From: Edaphochlamys debaryana
Taxonomy: Eukaryota; Chlorophyta; Chlorophyceae; Chlamydomonadales
Length of the DNA stretch: 64,000 bases
Assembly (NCBI GenBank): GCA_016858145.1
Contig: JAEHOE010000151.1
Span: forward strand, 62,001-126,000
Direction: 5' to 3'
Shown here: piece after piece, positions 45,132 to 57,300 of the stretch
How the letters are laid out: every line of letters starts with the position of its first letter
Numbering within the stretch: the stretch's first letter is position 1
Notes under the pieces: model-generated
What the model was told of the DNA's origin: nothing
Seen by the model: the letters and a program-made list of their open reading frames with translations, nothing else
Database searches by the model: none
Made by a program: the position numbers and the translations under genes

Positions 45132-48083
45132 CTAGACGCTGAAGTAGGGGCGCAGGTAGTAGGGGTCTGCCGAGGAGCGCCGCCGTGGGAACGGCGCCCC
45201 CGCCCCCTCCGACTGTGCGGCACTGGCCACAGACGCTCGGGAGGACAGCCGCGCACTCCGCCGCTGCGCTGGCCCCTCCGTGCCCCCTCCACTCGCTCCT
45301 TCTTCTCCACTTTCTCCCACGCGGTCTCCCTCCCCTGCCGCCGCCTCAACAGCGGGCTCCTCTCCCTCGCTCTCTTGCGCCGCAGCCCCTGCCCCGCGGG
45401 CCCTCCTCCACGCCAGCAGCGTGCGCCCCGCGTTGGCCTCCATCTGCGCCAGGCTCTCGGGCTGCGGCGCCCCGCGCGTCTCCGGCAGCATCGCGCACAG
45501 CGGCGCCGCCAGGAGGATGGCCCCGCCCATGAGCAGGAAGGGCAGCGAGGAGGCACCTGGGGGCGAAACAAAGGGGGCGTAGAAGGGGGGGGGAAGGAGG
45601 TTAAGCATGGGTGTGCGCAGTGCACAGCCCTGGCGGCCCGTGCTTCCAGTCCCTGTTGCGTCCCAGTTCCGGGCGCACCTGTTGCGGTGCCGAGCAGGAA
45701 CACGAAGGGCGCCGCCACCCCTCCCACTCGGCCGCTCTGGTAGACGGCCCCGCTCAGCAGCGAGCGCACGGAGGTGGTGAAGAGCTCCGCCACGTACACC
45801 ACCAACACGTACCAGGTGCCGGAGCAGCCGAACTTGCCTGGGGGTGGGTGCGTGGGGAGGGTGGAGGGGGTGAGAATGCACAACCCGGCGAGGAACCGAG
45901 GGCCCCGGGTACCCCTGACGCACCCCTGCCCCCGCTGTGCCCGGCTCGCACCTGCCATGGCCAGTGCCACCTGCGCCGCCGGCACCCCCGCCGCCAGGCC
46001 GCACGCCACGTTGGCCAGCCCGCTCAGCGCCATGCCCCCGGCCACCAGCGCCACCCGGCCCACGCGGTCGATCAGCAGCCCCACGGCCAGGGAGGCGGGC
46101 AGCTCGGCCAGGGCGATGAGGAAGAAGCTGGGGGCGGGAGGGGGAGGGGGGGGAGAGGGAAGGGCAGGGGGGTCAGGCGAAAGCGGGAGTCGACGACATG
46201 CCGACGCATCGGGTTCCAGAGGACCTAGGTACCCCTTGAGTTGCATCCAAGGGCTGACCTGAGGTAGATCGACCCTGGGATGTACTGCAGCGCAAAGCCG
46301 ACGCCGTAGTAAGACAGTGCCAGGGTGCAGAGCGCCAGGGAGAGCAGGAGGTAGTAGCGCCGGACCAGGGGGTGGGCCGCGGCCTGGCGCAGAGTGAGCG
46401 GGGCGGGGGCCTGCGGAGGGGGCTCTGCCTCTGAAGCCGCCTCCTTGCCGTCAAGAGGGTTCAGAAGCACAGAGACGAGGGGGGCTGCTGAGCTGGTAGG
46501 CGAGGCTGGAAGGGAGGCTGAGGCGGAGGAGGCGGACTCAGATGACGGCGCCTTGCACGGCTCAGCGGCAATGGCCTTGGCCTCCACAGCCGCCTCCACG
46601 TCTTCCGCCCCCTGGCCTTCCTCCACCTCCACCAGCGCCGCCTCTATCGCCTCGGCGCTCGACTCGGGCCCGCGGCGGCCGTTGGCTGCTGCCAGCTTTG
46701 CCAGCACCGCCGCCGCCTCGCGCCGCCGCCCCACCGACAGCAGCCAGCGGGGGCTCTCCGGCACCACCAGCGCTGAGGCCAGGAAGGCGGCGGACAGGCC
46801 CGCACACGCCAGCGTCAGCGGCCGCCAGTCGCGGATGAGCGATGCCATCAGAGCCAGCAGGCACTCTGGGGGGCAGGCGAAGGGAAGAGGGCGGAACGTG
46901 TGCCGTGGGCCAGGCGAGAGAAGAGTGGGATGCGAGCCTCAAGCAACCCAAGTCACGTGCCATGCCGTACGGCCCTTGCCACCTTCTCACCTCCTGCGAT
47001 GAAGAAGGACTGGGTGAGGATGCCCACACGGCCCCGGTAGTCGGCGCCAACGGTCTCCGTAACAAGGACCACCTGCGGGGCGGGGCGGGGAGGGGAATTT
47101 GCCGTCCCAGCAGGGCTTTGGACAGTGCCCTTCACGGAGAGCCCTAATCAAACATTTCTCCCAACAATCCGGCTGAATGCCGAAACCGGGTTTGAGCCGT
47201 CGCCCCGTGTCGCCCCCACTCACGTTTGCGATGGCCATTCCCTGCACCGCCGCCGCGCCCACCAGGCGGCACAGGCCGTGCAGCCACAGGGCCGGCGCCA
47301 GGGCCTCCCCCACCGTCACCGCCGCCGCAAGCAGCGTGCAGCCGTAGAGCGCGAGGCGGCGGCCGCGGCGGTCCGAGAGCGATCCGAAGACCATGCCCCC
47401 CACCGCCAGACCCACGAAGTAGAGGCTGGGGGGGGGGAGGGAGCGAGGGGGGGGATGAGGGCGGCGGAATGTGCAGGACGCCCCGGCGCTCAGCCCACTA
47501 GTACCGGAAACGTTTCTTCCTAATAGGAGTCGTTCTGTGTTCTCTCCCTCTACCTGTTGAGCAGGCTGACCAGCCACTCGCGGCCGCACGCCAGGCCGAA
47601 GGTGGAGATGAGGGAGGCGCCGGGGTCGGTCCACGCGGTGGAGCCGGGGGGCAGCGTGCAGAAGGCCTCGCGGATACCGGAGGCCGAGCCCGCGGCCACG
47701 GAGGCTTGAAGGGCCAGACATGCATCCCCGGTAGAGTTGGAGGCAGCGAAAGGTGAGGGGCCAGCTGGGGGCATGGCAGACGGTGAGGCGGGAGGTAGGA
47801 GGGACGTGCTTGGGGCTGGGATGCCGACGCACGACCACGCGCCCGCGGCGATGGGGTCCTGAGCCGTGAAGACCTGTAGGCATGACGCGTATGGTTATAG
47901 CGCGCACGTCGCTTGCTCAAGCCCAGCTGTGCAGTGCGAGAGCGACTGGCGACTCACCATCAACAACAAAGTCGACGCGACGGCCAAATGACCGAGCGAT
48001 GCTACCGCCAGGATTGTCATCTGCCCGCGCCCAAAGCCGCCCACGCGCGAGTCAAGGACATCGTCGACTGGGCTCGCGGACAT
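45132..48083 (-). CDS. MFS transporter, organic-cation/SLC22-like
   Basis: Eight exons: 48083-47958, 47873-47554, 47425-47224, 47072-46991, 46865-46259, 46127-45952, 45837-45679 and 45556-45132, giving 698 aa. The ATG at 48083 starts MSASPVDDVLDSRVGGFGRG. The first membrane segment (TILAVASLGHLAVASTLLL) is followed by a ~105-aa loop with one NST sequon and several Cys, typical of SLC22/OCT carriers. The MFS signature GSLSDRRGRR lies at about 163-172 and PESPRWLLSVGRR at about 279-291. A ~130-aa Glu/Ser/Ala-rich central cytosolic loop separates the two halves. The second half has LLIDRVGRVALVAGGMAL and FTTSVRSLLSGAVYQSGRVG, and a cytosolic tail of about 110 residues ends DPYYLRPYFSV. The substrate cannot be predicted. 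Divergent with the P450 gene, about 430 bp apart. Confidence 0.88.
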
Positions 48084-48514
48084 GGTGCGAGGTACAGCGT
48101 GCCCACGGCTGCTCAGCTACGGACAGATCGCTCTAGATACTACGCCGAAGCTAGTAGTATATATGTATAGCTTGTTGTATGGAGTGCGGGTTCCCGGGCG
48201 GCCAAACGACTTTAAGCAGGAAGTCGAGCGGCGCAAAACCGATCCGAACGAGCGCCTCAATCGCGCTCATTGCCGAAGTCAAAATCATACATAGCTTCTG
48301 AATTGCGGGAAGAACGCGTCCGCCTGCCTCCCGTCCGAACGGCCTTGCACCGACCGGTGCACTTTTTGCCGCAGTCGGCCCGGGAGGCGGGCGGGCGCGT
48401 GAGGTAGGGCACGTTAAAAGCCCCTCTACCTCAATGGCGCACACCTTACCATAAACAGGCCGCAATCACTGCAACAGGCTGGTTCCTTAACGCAGTTTTG
48501 TGCACCCGAGAGAA
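48084..48514. promoter_or_regulatory. Divergent promoter shared by MFS transporter and P450
   Basis: Only about 430 bp separate the two start codons, so the genes may be co-regulated. It includes a TATATATG-like AT-rich stretch near 48158-48170. No recognised operator. Confidence 0.5.
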
Positions 48515-51482
48515 ATGGATGCCGCCGTAGGGCCCCTATGGCCGTTCCTCCCGTTCAAGCCGTGGGACGTTGCGATGGCGCTCCCTACGGTGCTTGCGGC
48601 CGCATATCTACTCGTTGCGCTATTGAGTGCGCTCAACAGCAAGGGCCGCACTACGCTGCCGCCCGGCCCACTCTTCCATGTCCCCATCATCGGGGACGGT
48701 CTATGCCTCAACGGCGGTGGGAACGCGTGCGCCTTCTTCTTCAATCGGTAAGGACTACGTGGTGCTATGCGCGCCTGGAGGGGAGTCGGTGCTTTGGTTT
48801 GCCCGCGCATGCCCACGAATTCCTACCTCCAACGACTTTGCCGCCCTTTCGCATTTCCCCCCATCAGCTTCAAGCGCTACGGCTCCGTGTTTCGCACCAA
48901 GCTGCTGGGCGCTCGCATTTGGGTCGTGACCGACATGGACGCGCTGCGTGGAGTCCTCCGGGACGACGGTGCCACCCCCGACGTGCCGTTCCCCTCCTTC
49001 AAGACCCTCATGTGAGCCTCTGGTTTGGTTGGCTTTGTAGGACTGCATATGCGGGGCTGGGAGGACTGCCGGTGCTGCATAGTGTTAAGCTAACCCCTAC
49101 TTCCCGGCAAACTCCTTGCTGTCCCCGCCCCCTGCCCACATACAGGGACTGTGATAGCTTCATCGGTGTTGAGGGCATCCACCGGCCCTGGGTGAGAGCG
49201 GTGGTCCCGGCTCAGATCAGCACCTCCGCATCGCACAACTGTCTGTGTGTCTAAATCTTCACCTGTCAGCTACTTACGCCTGCCTTTCCCTGGCCTCCCT
49301 CCGCCCACTCACCGCAGCGCAAGGTGTTCTCCTCTGCGCTGGGCCCCTCCCAGCTGGCAGACATGGTGCCCCACATCACAGCCGTCGCGCAGAGCCACCT
49401 GCGGGGCTGGGAGGCGGCAGGCAAGATCCCCACCTACTCAGCGGTACGTGACACGACTCACCGCAGGCAACCCTAAGCGCTACCCCACCCCCCATACCTC
49501 AGCCCCTGCCCTCCTCCGCTCCCACTCACTTGCCCTCCCTCCTTTATCCCCTCCCCTCCCCGCTCACCCCCCCAGTCCCGGCTCGTGGCTCTGGACCTCG
49601 CGGTCGACGTCATCGCCGACGTCAAGCTCGGCCCCGGCGCGGACCGGGCCGCGTTCAAGGCCGACGTGCTGACCTTCCTGGACGGGCTGTACGGCCTGCC
49701 GCTCAACCTGCCCGGCTCCACCCTCGCCCGCGCCCTGGCGGCCCGCGAGCGCTGCATCCGGGCGCTGGCCCCGGGGCTGGCGGACGTGCACGGCAGGTTC
49801 GACGCACAGGTGGGGCAGGGGGAGGAGGGCTTGACGTCCTTTGCTGCCATCATGTATGGAGGTACGCCTCGTCCTCTGCCCGACCGCGTTCTAGGAGAGA
49901 GCTGGGAAGGGGGGTACTGACAGGTGTTGCCCGGGGCCCTCCCCCACCTGCAGTGGCGCGCCGCCGGCACCAGCCCCCAGGCCTACGCCACCGCCGTCCT
50001 CACCAAGGCCGCCACCGAGCTGGGAGTGACTGACGACGCCGCAGCTGCAGCCGCCTCCCTCGCCGCCGGCGGTGGCTGGTCCGCCTCGCGCCCCCGAGAC
50101 CTCTTCGCCGTCACCGCCTCTCTGCTGGGCGGCAGGGCGGGAGTGCAGTGAGTGGGGAGCAGCGGAGGCTCAAGGGCTAGAATGACGGTTGCCCTGGGTT
50201 GCATTCCTTGATGCCTGGTAGCTCACCCCCTCTGCCCCCTGGCCCCCCTCCCGCCTGCAGGCGCGGCGAGGTGCGCGACACGGCCCTGTCCGTGCTCCAC
50301 ATGCTGGTGGCATCGGGGGACACCACCTGCTTCGGACTCTTCAACACGGTGAGGAGGCGGGGGCCTGCATGCGGGGAACGAGGCGGGGAATGGATAGACC
50401 TCTGTTACGCAGTGAGGAACACCTTGGCCCACTCCACCCCGAACCTCCCCTCTCATCCCTCCTTTCCTTGCCCCCGCTCCCTCCCCCCTTCCCCTCCCCC
50501 CCAGTGGGCCGTCCTGGCCAAGTCCCCCCGCGTGCAGCAGCGCATCTGGGAGGAGCAGCAGCGCGTGGTGTCGGCCCTGGGCGAGGGCCTGAGCCCCGCC
50601 GCCCTGGCCGCCATGCCCTACCTGGACGCCGCCATCAGGGAGGCCATGCGCCTGCTGCCGGCCAGCTCGGGCGGAGTCAGGAAGCTCACGCGGGAGCTGG
50701 GCGTGGCGGGGTACACCATCCCGGCAGGTGGGGGGCTGCGGGAGGGGGCAAGGGAGAGGGCCGAAGGGCATGTGCGGGTGCAGTCAGCGTCTCAAGGCAG
50801 GCGTAACGCGTCGGGCACCACTGCTAATGCCCTCCATTGCCCTTGCTCACACGTGGACTTTAGGCGTAGACGTTGGATGCATCGCTGACTGGCCATGTTA
50901 AGGACTGCCCATGTTAAGGCCCTATTTCGCATTCACCCCCTGTCCCCCCTCCTCACCCCCTCCCCCAGGCGAGTACGTCTGGTACCACGCAGGTCTGCTG
51001 CACTGCCTGGACCCCGTGCTGTGGGACGGGCGCACGGAGGGGGAGGTGCCGCGGCACATGGACTGGCGGGGCGGCTTCGAGGAGGCCTACCGGCCCGAGC
51101 GCTGGCTCAGCCCCGGGGACGGAGGCAGCGAGGACCTGCCCCGGCCCCGCTACGCCTTTGCGTTCGGGGCGGGGGCGCACATGTGCATCGGCCAGAACCT
51201 GGTCTACCTGGTGAGGGGGAAGGGGTATGTAAGAGGGGACTAGAGGGGTTCGAGAGAGGTACAACTCGGAGATGCGGCATGTCTTCCCTCCTGGTTGCCC
51301 TTCCCACCCACCTGCCCCCCTCCCTGCCCCCCCCTCAGGAGCTCAAGGTGCTCCTGGCTCTGACGCTGCGGCGCTACCGGCTGCGGCTGGAGACGCCCGA
51401 CATGCTGGAGCGCAGCGAGCAGCTCTTCCCCTTGTTCGTGCCGGCCAAGGGCACGGACACCATGCTGCTGGAGCCGAGGTAG
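48515..51482 (+). CDS. Cytochrome P450 (CYP85-clan-like)
   Basis: Ten exons: 48515-48747, 48868-49011, 49146-49191, 49318-49443, 49576-49809, 49954-50147, 50261-50348, 50505-50727, 50969-51210 and 51339-51482, giving 557 aa with all phases consistent. An N-terminal membrane anchor (about 17-40, AMALPTVLAAAYLLVALL) precedes a Pro-rich hinge (LPPGPLFHVPIIGDG). The I-helix motif is ASGDTT (343-348), the ExxR motif EAMR (401-404), then YRPERW (about 470) and the heme loop FGAGAHMCIG with the Cys ligand near 502. The heme loop and HRPWRKVFSSALGPSQL resemble the CYP85 clan (CYP26/CYP120-like). The substrate is unknown. Its neighbours are an SDR and an MFS carrier. Confidence 0.92.
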
Positions 51483-52341
51483 AGGCAGGGACAAGAGGAG
51501 GCCGACCTGAGCGGATGAGGCTGCCAGCAGGGAGGCGGGGCGCACGGGTTGAGGGCATCAGCATAGAGTCTATGAGCGTAGCAGGAGCGGTTGGAGGGAG
51601 CGTAATCTTGAGGGGGAGAGGAGGGGAATTGTCCTGTTAAGAGCGGTAGTGAGAGACCTCCTAGGCCTCGCTGGCAGGAGCGTGTCCGGAGGAGGAGCGT
51701 GAGAGACCAGTTGCTAGCTATACGCCGCCATCTTGCTTCATCTTCATACCGGTATCGCGGTCCACCGGCCGGGGCAAAGGGCTGCAGGAGTCGCAGGGCT
51801 GCTCGGGCAGGGGTCAGAGGAGGAGCGGCGGGCCCGCGAATGCTTACCATTAGCATCCACGCTGCGCAAGCGTGGCACTGCTCTGTTAGTCCACGCGGCG
51901 CACATGGGGCGGAGAGGTGTGTGCCAGTGATGTCTGTGTGAGCAATGCGAAGGTATAGTGCAGACGAGGCGGGGGTTGGCTTGATGATGCGAGGATCAGT
52001 GTCCGTAATGAAAGGGGGCAGTGAGAACTGCCGGTTATGAGGATGGGGAAGCCCCGAACCCCGCCCAGAGCGGCAGGTCCGTCCTGAACGCGCCCAGGCG
52101 CAGCACCTTGTAATTGTCTTACGCGACCTGCTCACCTCACCTCACCATTGTGCAGCTGCATGCTGCCAGCACAGCACAGCGAGGGAGCTCCTGCTCCCAC
52201 TTACTCCTGTGGACGGCCACCACCCCACTCAATCCCACGGACCGCTGCTGTTGCTGTTGCGCACGAAGCACGCACCCGCGCCTCGCCTGGCTGTGCTGCG
52301 CAGGCAGGTAAGGGCCGAGGCGCCAGGGAGCCGCCTGCCGC
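51483..52341. other. Intergenic region, no gene supported
   Basis: The 3' flank of the P450 (plus) and of the ARP7 pseudogene (minus). From about 52260 to 52341 it matches the ARP7 3' flank in inverse orientation, marking the inner edge of the right duplication arm. A 253-codon minus frame at 51374-52135 overlaps the P450 last exon and has no protein features. Confidence 0.5.
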
Positions 52342-53472
52342 CTAGGAGCAGCGGCGGTGCACTGCGATGGGCCCTGCCTCGTCGTAGTCGGCTTTGAAGA
52401 TGAAATGGTTCTGGATCTGAGCCACCTTGGCCACCACCGCACCGCCCACCCAGGGCGCCTCGCGGGGCACGGCCGGGGAGGGCATGTACTCGGGCGTGGG
52501 GATGAGGTTGGGGTTGGTGGAGTGGGAGACCATGGAGCGCACCTCCGACACCAAGCGCGCCGCCACGCCCGGGATGACGCTGCCGCCGCCCACGAGCAGC
52601 ATGTTCTCCATCATGACCTTCCGCAGCACCACATCCAGGGAGGAGGCCGAGTCGCAGGCGGCCTCGGCGGGGCTGGGCCCAACCAGGCCCAGCAGCGGGC
52701 CCGGCCGGAACAGCGCTTCGCCAATGCTCAGGCCCTCGGTGGTGACGGTGAACTTCTGACCGTCCGGCAGCCGGAAGGTTTCGGGGGCAGCCGGGGTGGC
52801 GGAGGGCGACCCTGAGGCCCCGGTGGCCGCGGCATAGGCGGACTCGCTCTCAGCGCAGCGGGCGCAGAGCTCCTTGAGCGCCTCGGCCGCCTCCTCCGTC
52901 AGCGCCCCAGCGGCAGCGTCAGACATGGGCGAAGCTGCGCCGTTGGCCTGGCCCGAGGGGTCCGCTGCATGAGCTGCGTCAGCTGGGTGCCACCGTAGTC
53001 CAGGCGGCGCACGATGGAGGGTTTGAGCGCGCCCTCGCCCCTCGGTGACCGTGGCCACATCGATCTTGTCAGGCCGATATCCACGACCAGCCCCGTCAGC
53101 CGCCCGACCGCATACAGCGACAGGACTGCGGTATCCTGAACAAAGAGGCTGTTGACGTTGAAGACCTCAGCTGGGTGAGCATCTCCCGGTCCGGCCTGCT
53201 GATGGCTCACAGAGCATGATGTTGCCCTCGTAGCCCAGCTCCAAGCCCATGAGATCATAGAGCGCGTAGTAAGCCAGCGACTCAAACTGCTCCCAGCTCG
53301 CGATCTTGCCGCGCTGCACTGGCCGCTGCAGCTCCGAGCCCCCTCCCTCCTGCTCCACAAACACGGCATTGGGCGTCATTTTGCGCGGCTCCTCCTCAGT
53401 CGGGAAGTTGAAGGCCCAGCCCGCCTTCAGCCAGCGGCCGCCATAGTCCAGCACCGCCCCGCTGTCGCCCAT
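52342..53472 (-). pseudogene. Decayed inverted copy of ARP7
   Basis: Aligns along its whole length with the intact ARP7 gene in inverse orientation, from the ATG at 53472 to the TAG at 52342. Five frame-changing indels are visible relative to the intact copy: 7 bases missing after the MLCEP codons (near 53208), 7 missing in QLMFEV (near 53170), 1 missing in VDIGHDK (near 53075), 7 extra in TEGAL (near 53035), and 10 missing in MQRQMAD (near 52960). The first causes an early stop. Codons between the indels remain very similar, and the C-terminal 200 residues are nearly unchanged, so the loss is recent. Five independent sequencing errors of these sizes would be unlikely. Confidence 0.88.
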
Positions 53473-54333
53473 GTCGGCTAGCAAAAGCTAACCGATGCTG
53501 AGGGTTTGGGTCGTGGCAAAACAGGTGTGCGTGAGGATGGTGCCTTGGTTCGGTCGAACGAGGTGCGTGTGTTTGCAAGCTCAGGACATGGTCAGGAACG
53601 AAACGGTAGTGTTACAAAATAGGCGTGTGGGAAGCGAGGTGTATGAAGCCGACCTGACTCGAGTTTGGCCGGGTCAAAATGCCCTGCACGACAGCTGCGT
53701 CTGCGATTGCGGCCGCCCGTCCTGCCCTTGCCGCCTCAGAACTATGCGCACAGCGCTGCCTGCATACCCACACATATGCTCTCATAGGACGGTTCCTGAC
53801 TGCGTGCCCACCCACCCGAGCCCATGGCCACGCCTGTTCCCATCTTCACAGTCACAGCAACGCGCACAGACCACCTTGACAAACTTATGAGGCAACTCCT
53901 CGCTGCTCAGTGCCAACCCAACCGAAAAGTTGTGACCCCCGATGCCAGCTGGAGCGGTGCTTGAGGAGCGGCTCACCACAAGCAGCGGCCCGGGAGGAGG
54001 GCACCACACCCACACCATAACGCGTCCCAGCTCATCATGCCCACGAGCAGACCACCATGCACCCCTCGCGGGGAGCTGAAGTCGCGCTTGTGGAGCGAGT
54101 CACCTCAAGCAGGGGCCAGCAGGTGAGCATCCAGGACGAGCACGTAACCCGGATGAGGAGCATAGCCGGGCGCACACCAGTTAGAAGTATCAGAGCTCTA
54201 CGTACGGTATCGGAACACCGGATACCCACCAGGCGAGGCACCCACACTTATCCCCAAGCAAACCGGTTTCCCGACACGGACCCTGATGAGCACAAGCCAG
54301 GGAGACTAGAACGCCGGACAGCATGGGGCCGCC
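53473..54333. other. Spacer between ARP7 pseudogene and HSPA12-like copy B
   Basis: Inverted counterpart of 38785-39652; similarity is clear near the ARP7 side (about 53490-53740) and weak elsewhere. No gene supported. Confidence 0.5.
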
Positions 54334-57300
54334 TCAAACGGCGTCCCCGGTCCAGGCCACGGACACAGCCACGGCGTCCTTGGTGCGGGGGTCCGTGGCC
54401 ACCAGGCTCAGCTCGGTGGCGCCGAAGCGCATCTCCACCTACGCGCACACAGCAGTGGGCATCCAGCTTGCTTGCAGTTGCGGATCCCATGCGTGGGCAT
54501 CGTGAGCGCTAGATAGGTCCGCGCGTGGTTGGTGTTTAGGTGCAGCCCGTACAAGCACAAAGTTATCGCATACCCTGTGCACCTTGAGGAGGTAGTCACT
54601 GGCTTTGGAAAGGTTGCGGGACCAGCCGGCGGGCAGCTCCAGCGTTACATGGGCCAGCTCCTCCATCTGCGGCGCGCTGGTGTACAGTGCCCCATTGATG
54701 GGTGTTGAGTAAAGCGGGAAGGTGACGCTGTTCTGTGTCCTGCGCGGTGGCCAAGTGGGGGGGCACGGCGTCAATGCACAAAAGGACGTAGGTTTGCAAG
54801 TGAAGGGGATCAACGTGATGGCTGTCTCCTGGCTCACTTGTACAATGGGCAGCACGTGTGCTCCACCACCTGGTCCACGTTGACCAGCTGTCCGCGGTTG
54901 ATAAATTCGTAGAAACACCCCTCTGCAGGCAACCGGCAATACATCTACGGTTTACGAGGGGCAAATAAGGTCATTGACGCTTGCAGGTGCCAAAGTGCCA
55001 CCTGCACAGTAGCACTCGTCCTCCGTGTGCCAGTACTTCTCCGGGTAGCCATATGACGCCGCATGCACAGCTGCCTCGCTGGTCCACTCCATGTCCACGC
55101 CCACACCGTAGCTCAGGCGGCAGCGGCGGCCAGAGATGATGGAAGGCAGGGCTCCGAAAATGACGGCCCCTTCGGCACGGAACAGCAGAAAGAGTACAGA
55201 GCGGTTTACACGAGCGAACGAGCGGAACTGCAGACGTCAAAAAAGCAGGTGTGCCGCGCCCATCCGTCCCTCACCCTTGACCACCGCCGCCCCCGGGTCC
55301 TCCGGCAGCAGCAGCGAGGCCCCCCGGGGCAGCGCCTGGCGCACTCGGGCCTGCAGGTAGGCGGAGCGGGCGAAGCCGCCGGCCAGCAGGACCTGTCGGG
55401 TGGAGAGATGGGGTGGGAGGGACAGATGGTGGGGAGGAGGCATAAGTTGCGGCCTGTGCTCCAGCACGCGGAGAGCAAGTCTCACATGCCACCCGTCACC
55501 ATGGGATTCAGTGAAGGCGCCACCCCTCCGAGATCCCCCACCGTGTGAAGACAACATATAGGCACCGCCCGTACAGCCATCCCCCACCTTGTTTGCGCTG
55601 TTCCCCAGCCTGCTTCCCTCCTCCGCCACGCCCGCCATGAGCTCCAGCGCCTTGTCCACTACGGGGTCGAACACGCGGCTGGCCACCACCTCGGAGGGGA
55701 GCACCAGCTGCCGGTCGGAGCTCACCAAGCCGCGGAGGCGGTCGGGGGAGGACAGGGACTGAGGGGGAAGGGAGAAGCATGCGCAGCAGCAACAGGCCCC
55801 AGGAAACTGAGCCGAGCGGTGCCGTATGACGTGCGGTGATTCTTTGAAGCCAGCAAGCGGCAACAGTCAGCATCGGCCACAGCAAACTTATTGCCAAGCG
55901 AAGGGTGTAGGACCGTACCTGCAGCTAGGGCTGAGACCAACCCACCATGACAGCGGTGCCCGTACCTGCAGCTTGAGCCGCCCCAGCCGCTCCACGAGGC
56001 CCGGGGGCAGAGGCAGGCGCAGGTCTCCGGAACGGACGCCGGCAACTTTTACCAGCCCTCCGCCCAGGAAGAGGCCAGGGCCCGAGGCAGGGGCGCTGCC
56101 CGCGGCGGCAGTGAGGGAGATGGGGCCGCCGCCCGCAAAGCCGCGCTTGCTGACCTCCCACCTGGGGATCGGAGGGGTTGGAGGCACGAGGTCAGGGGTA
56201 GCCGGGTGAGGGACAAGAGGAGTGCCAGCCAGGTTCTCCTACCCGGAGGCAAGGGCTGCAGAAACGGACCGGCTTCAGCAGAACAGTATTTGCTTGCCGC
56301 AGAGGACACTCCCCCAGCTCGAAACCTCCACCTGCTCGTCAGCGGGTTCTGAACCCATCACGCCTGCCCCACCTGCTCCTCAGCTTGGCCACCTCTCCGG
56401 GCTCCGCCGCCTGCCACGCGTCCCATGCGTCCGCCCCCAGCAGATCCCGCATGTACGACCACGCAGCAGCGTCCACGTGTGCACCGCCCGCCAGCGCGCC
56501 TGGGGAAGGGCAGGAGCATCGGCTCAGCATGGGCTGGGAATGGACAACGGGGCAGAGCAGGGGCAGAGGTTACCCACAAACAGCCCTCACCCTGCTGACC
56601 CCCTCCCACCTCTCCCCACCGCCGCCTCCTCCAGCCTCACGCCCAGGCCTGCGCCGCGGACCCTGTGCAGCGTGGCGTCCGCCGTGCCGCCCCCGCAGTC
56701 CAGGACCAGGGCCACGTCGCCGTCCGCCAGGGCCTCGGCCCCACCGCCCCCGGCCCCCGCCGCAACGGCCGACAGCGCCGCAGCCTCGGGCTCAAGGGTG
56801 AGCAGCAGAGAGCGGGAGCCCACGGTGGGGGTCAGGCCTGGGGACAGGATTGGGACAAGGGAGAAAGTCAGGGGCGCGGGCGTGAAAACACAGCTCCTGA
56901 TGCGCCCGCCCCCGCATTGATCCCCCCAGGCCCCCGCTCACCCGCCCTGTGCGCCGCCTCCCTCATCCGGGCCTTGGCTGCGTCGCTCCAGATGGCGGGC
57001 AGCGTGAGGCACCACACGGTGTCATCGGAGCTCAGGGTGACGCCGGCGGTGCGGCGGAGGTGCTCGCGGATGTACCTGGGAGGATGGCAGGAAGGTCACA
57101 TGGGAGGCACGAGGTAGGGGTCAAAGGGGGCGGGCAGAGGTCAAGGGCTCAACGCTCAGCGGCTAAGGCTGTTGCTATCCCTTGGCTGCAGCCCCGCCCT
57201 GAGTCCCCTCGCCCCTCCCCCTCCCGACCCACTTCCTCATCTCCCCCATATAGTCTGCCGCCGCCTGCACCCGCGTGACCCCTGGCGGCAGGGCGCACCC

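Noticed and set aside
51374..52135. 253-codon minus frame after the P450 gene
   Set aside because: It overlaps the P450 last exon, has a mixed low-complexity sequence and no splice-consistent neighbours.
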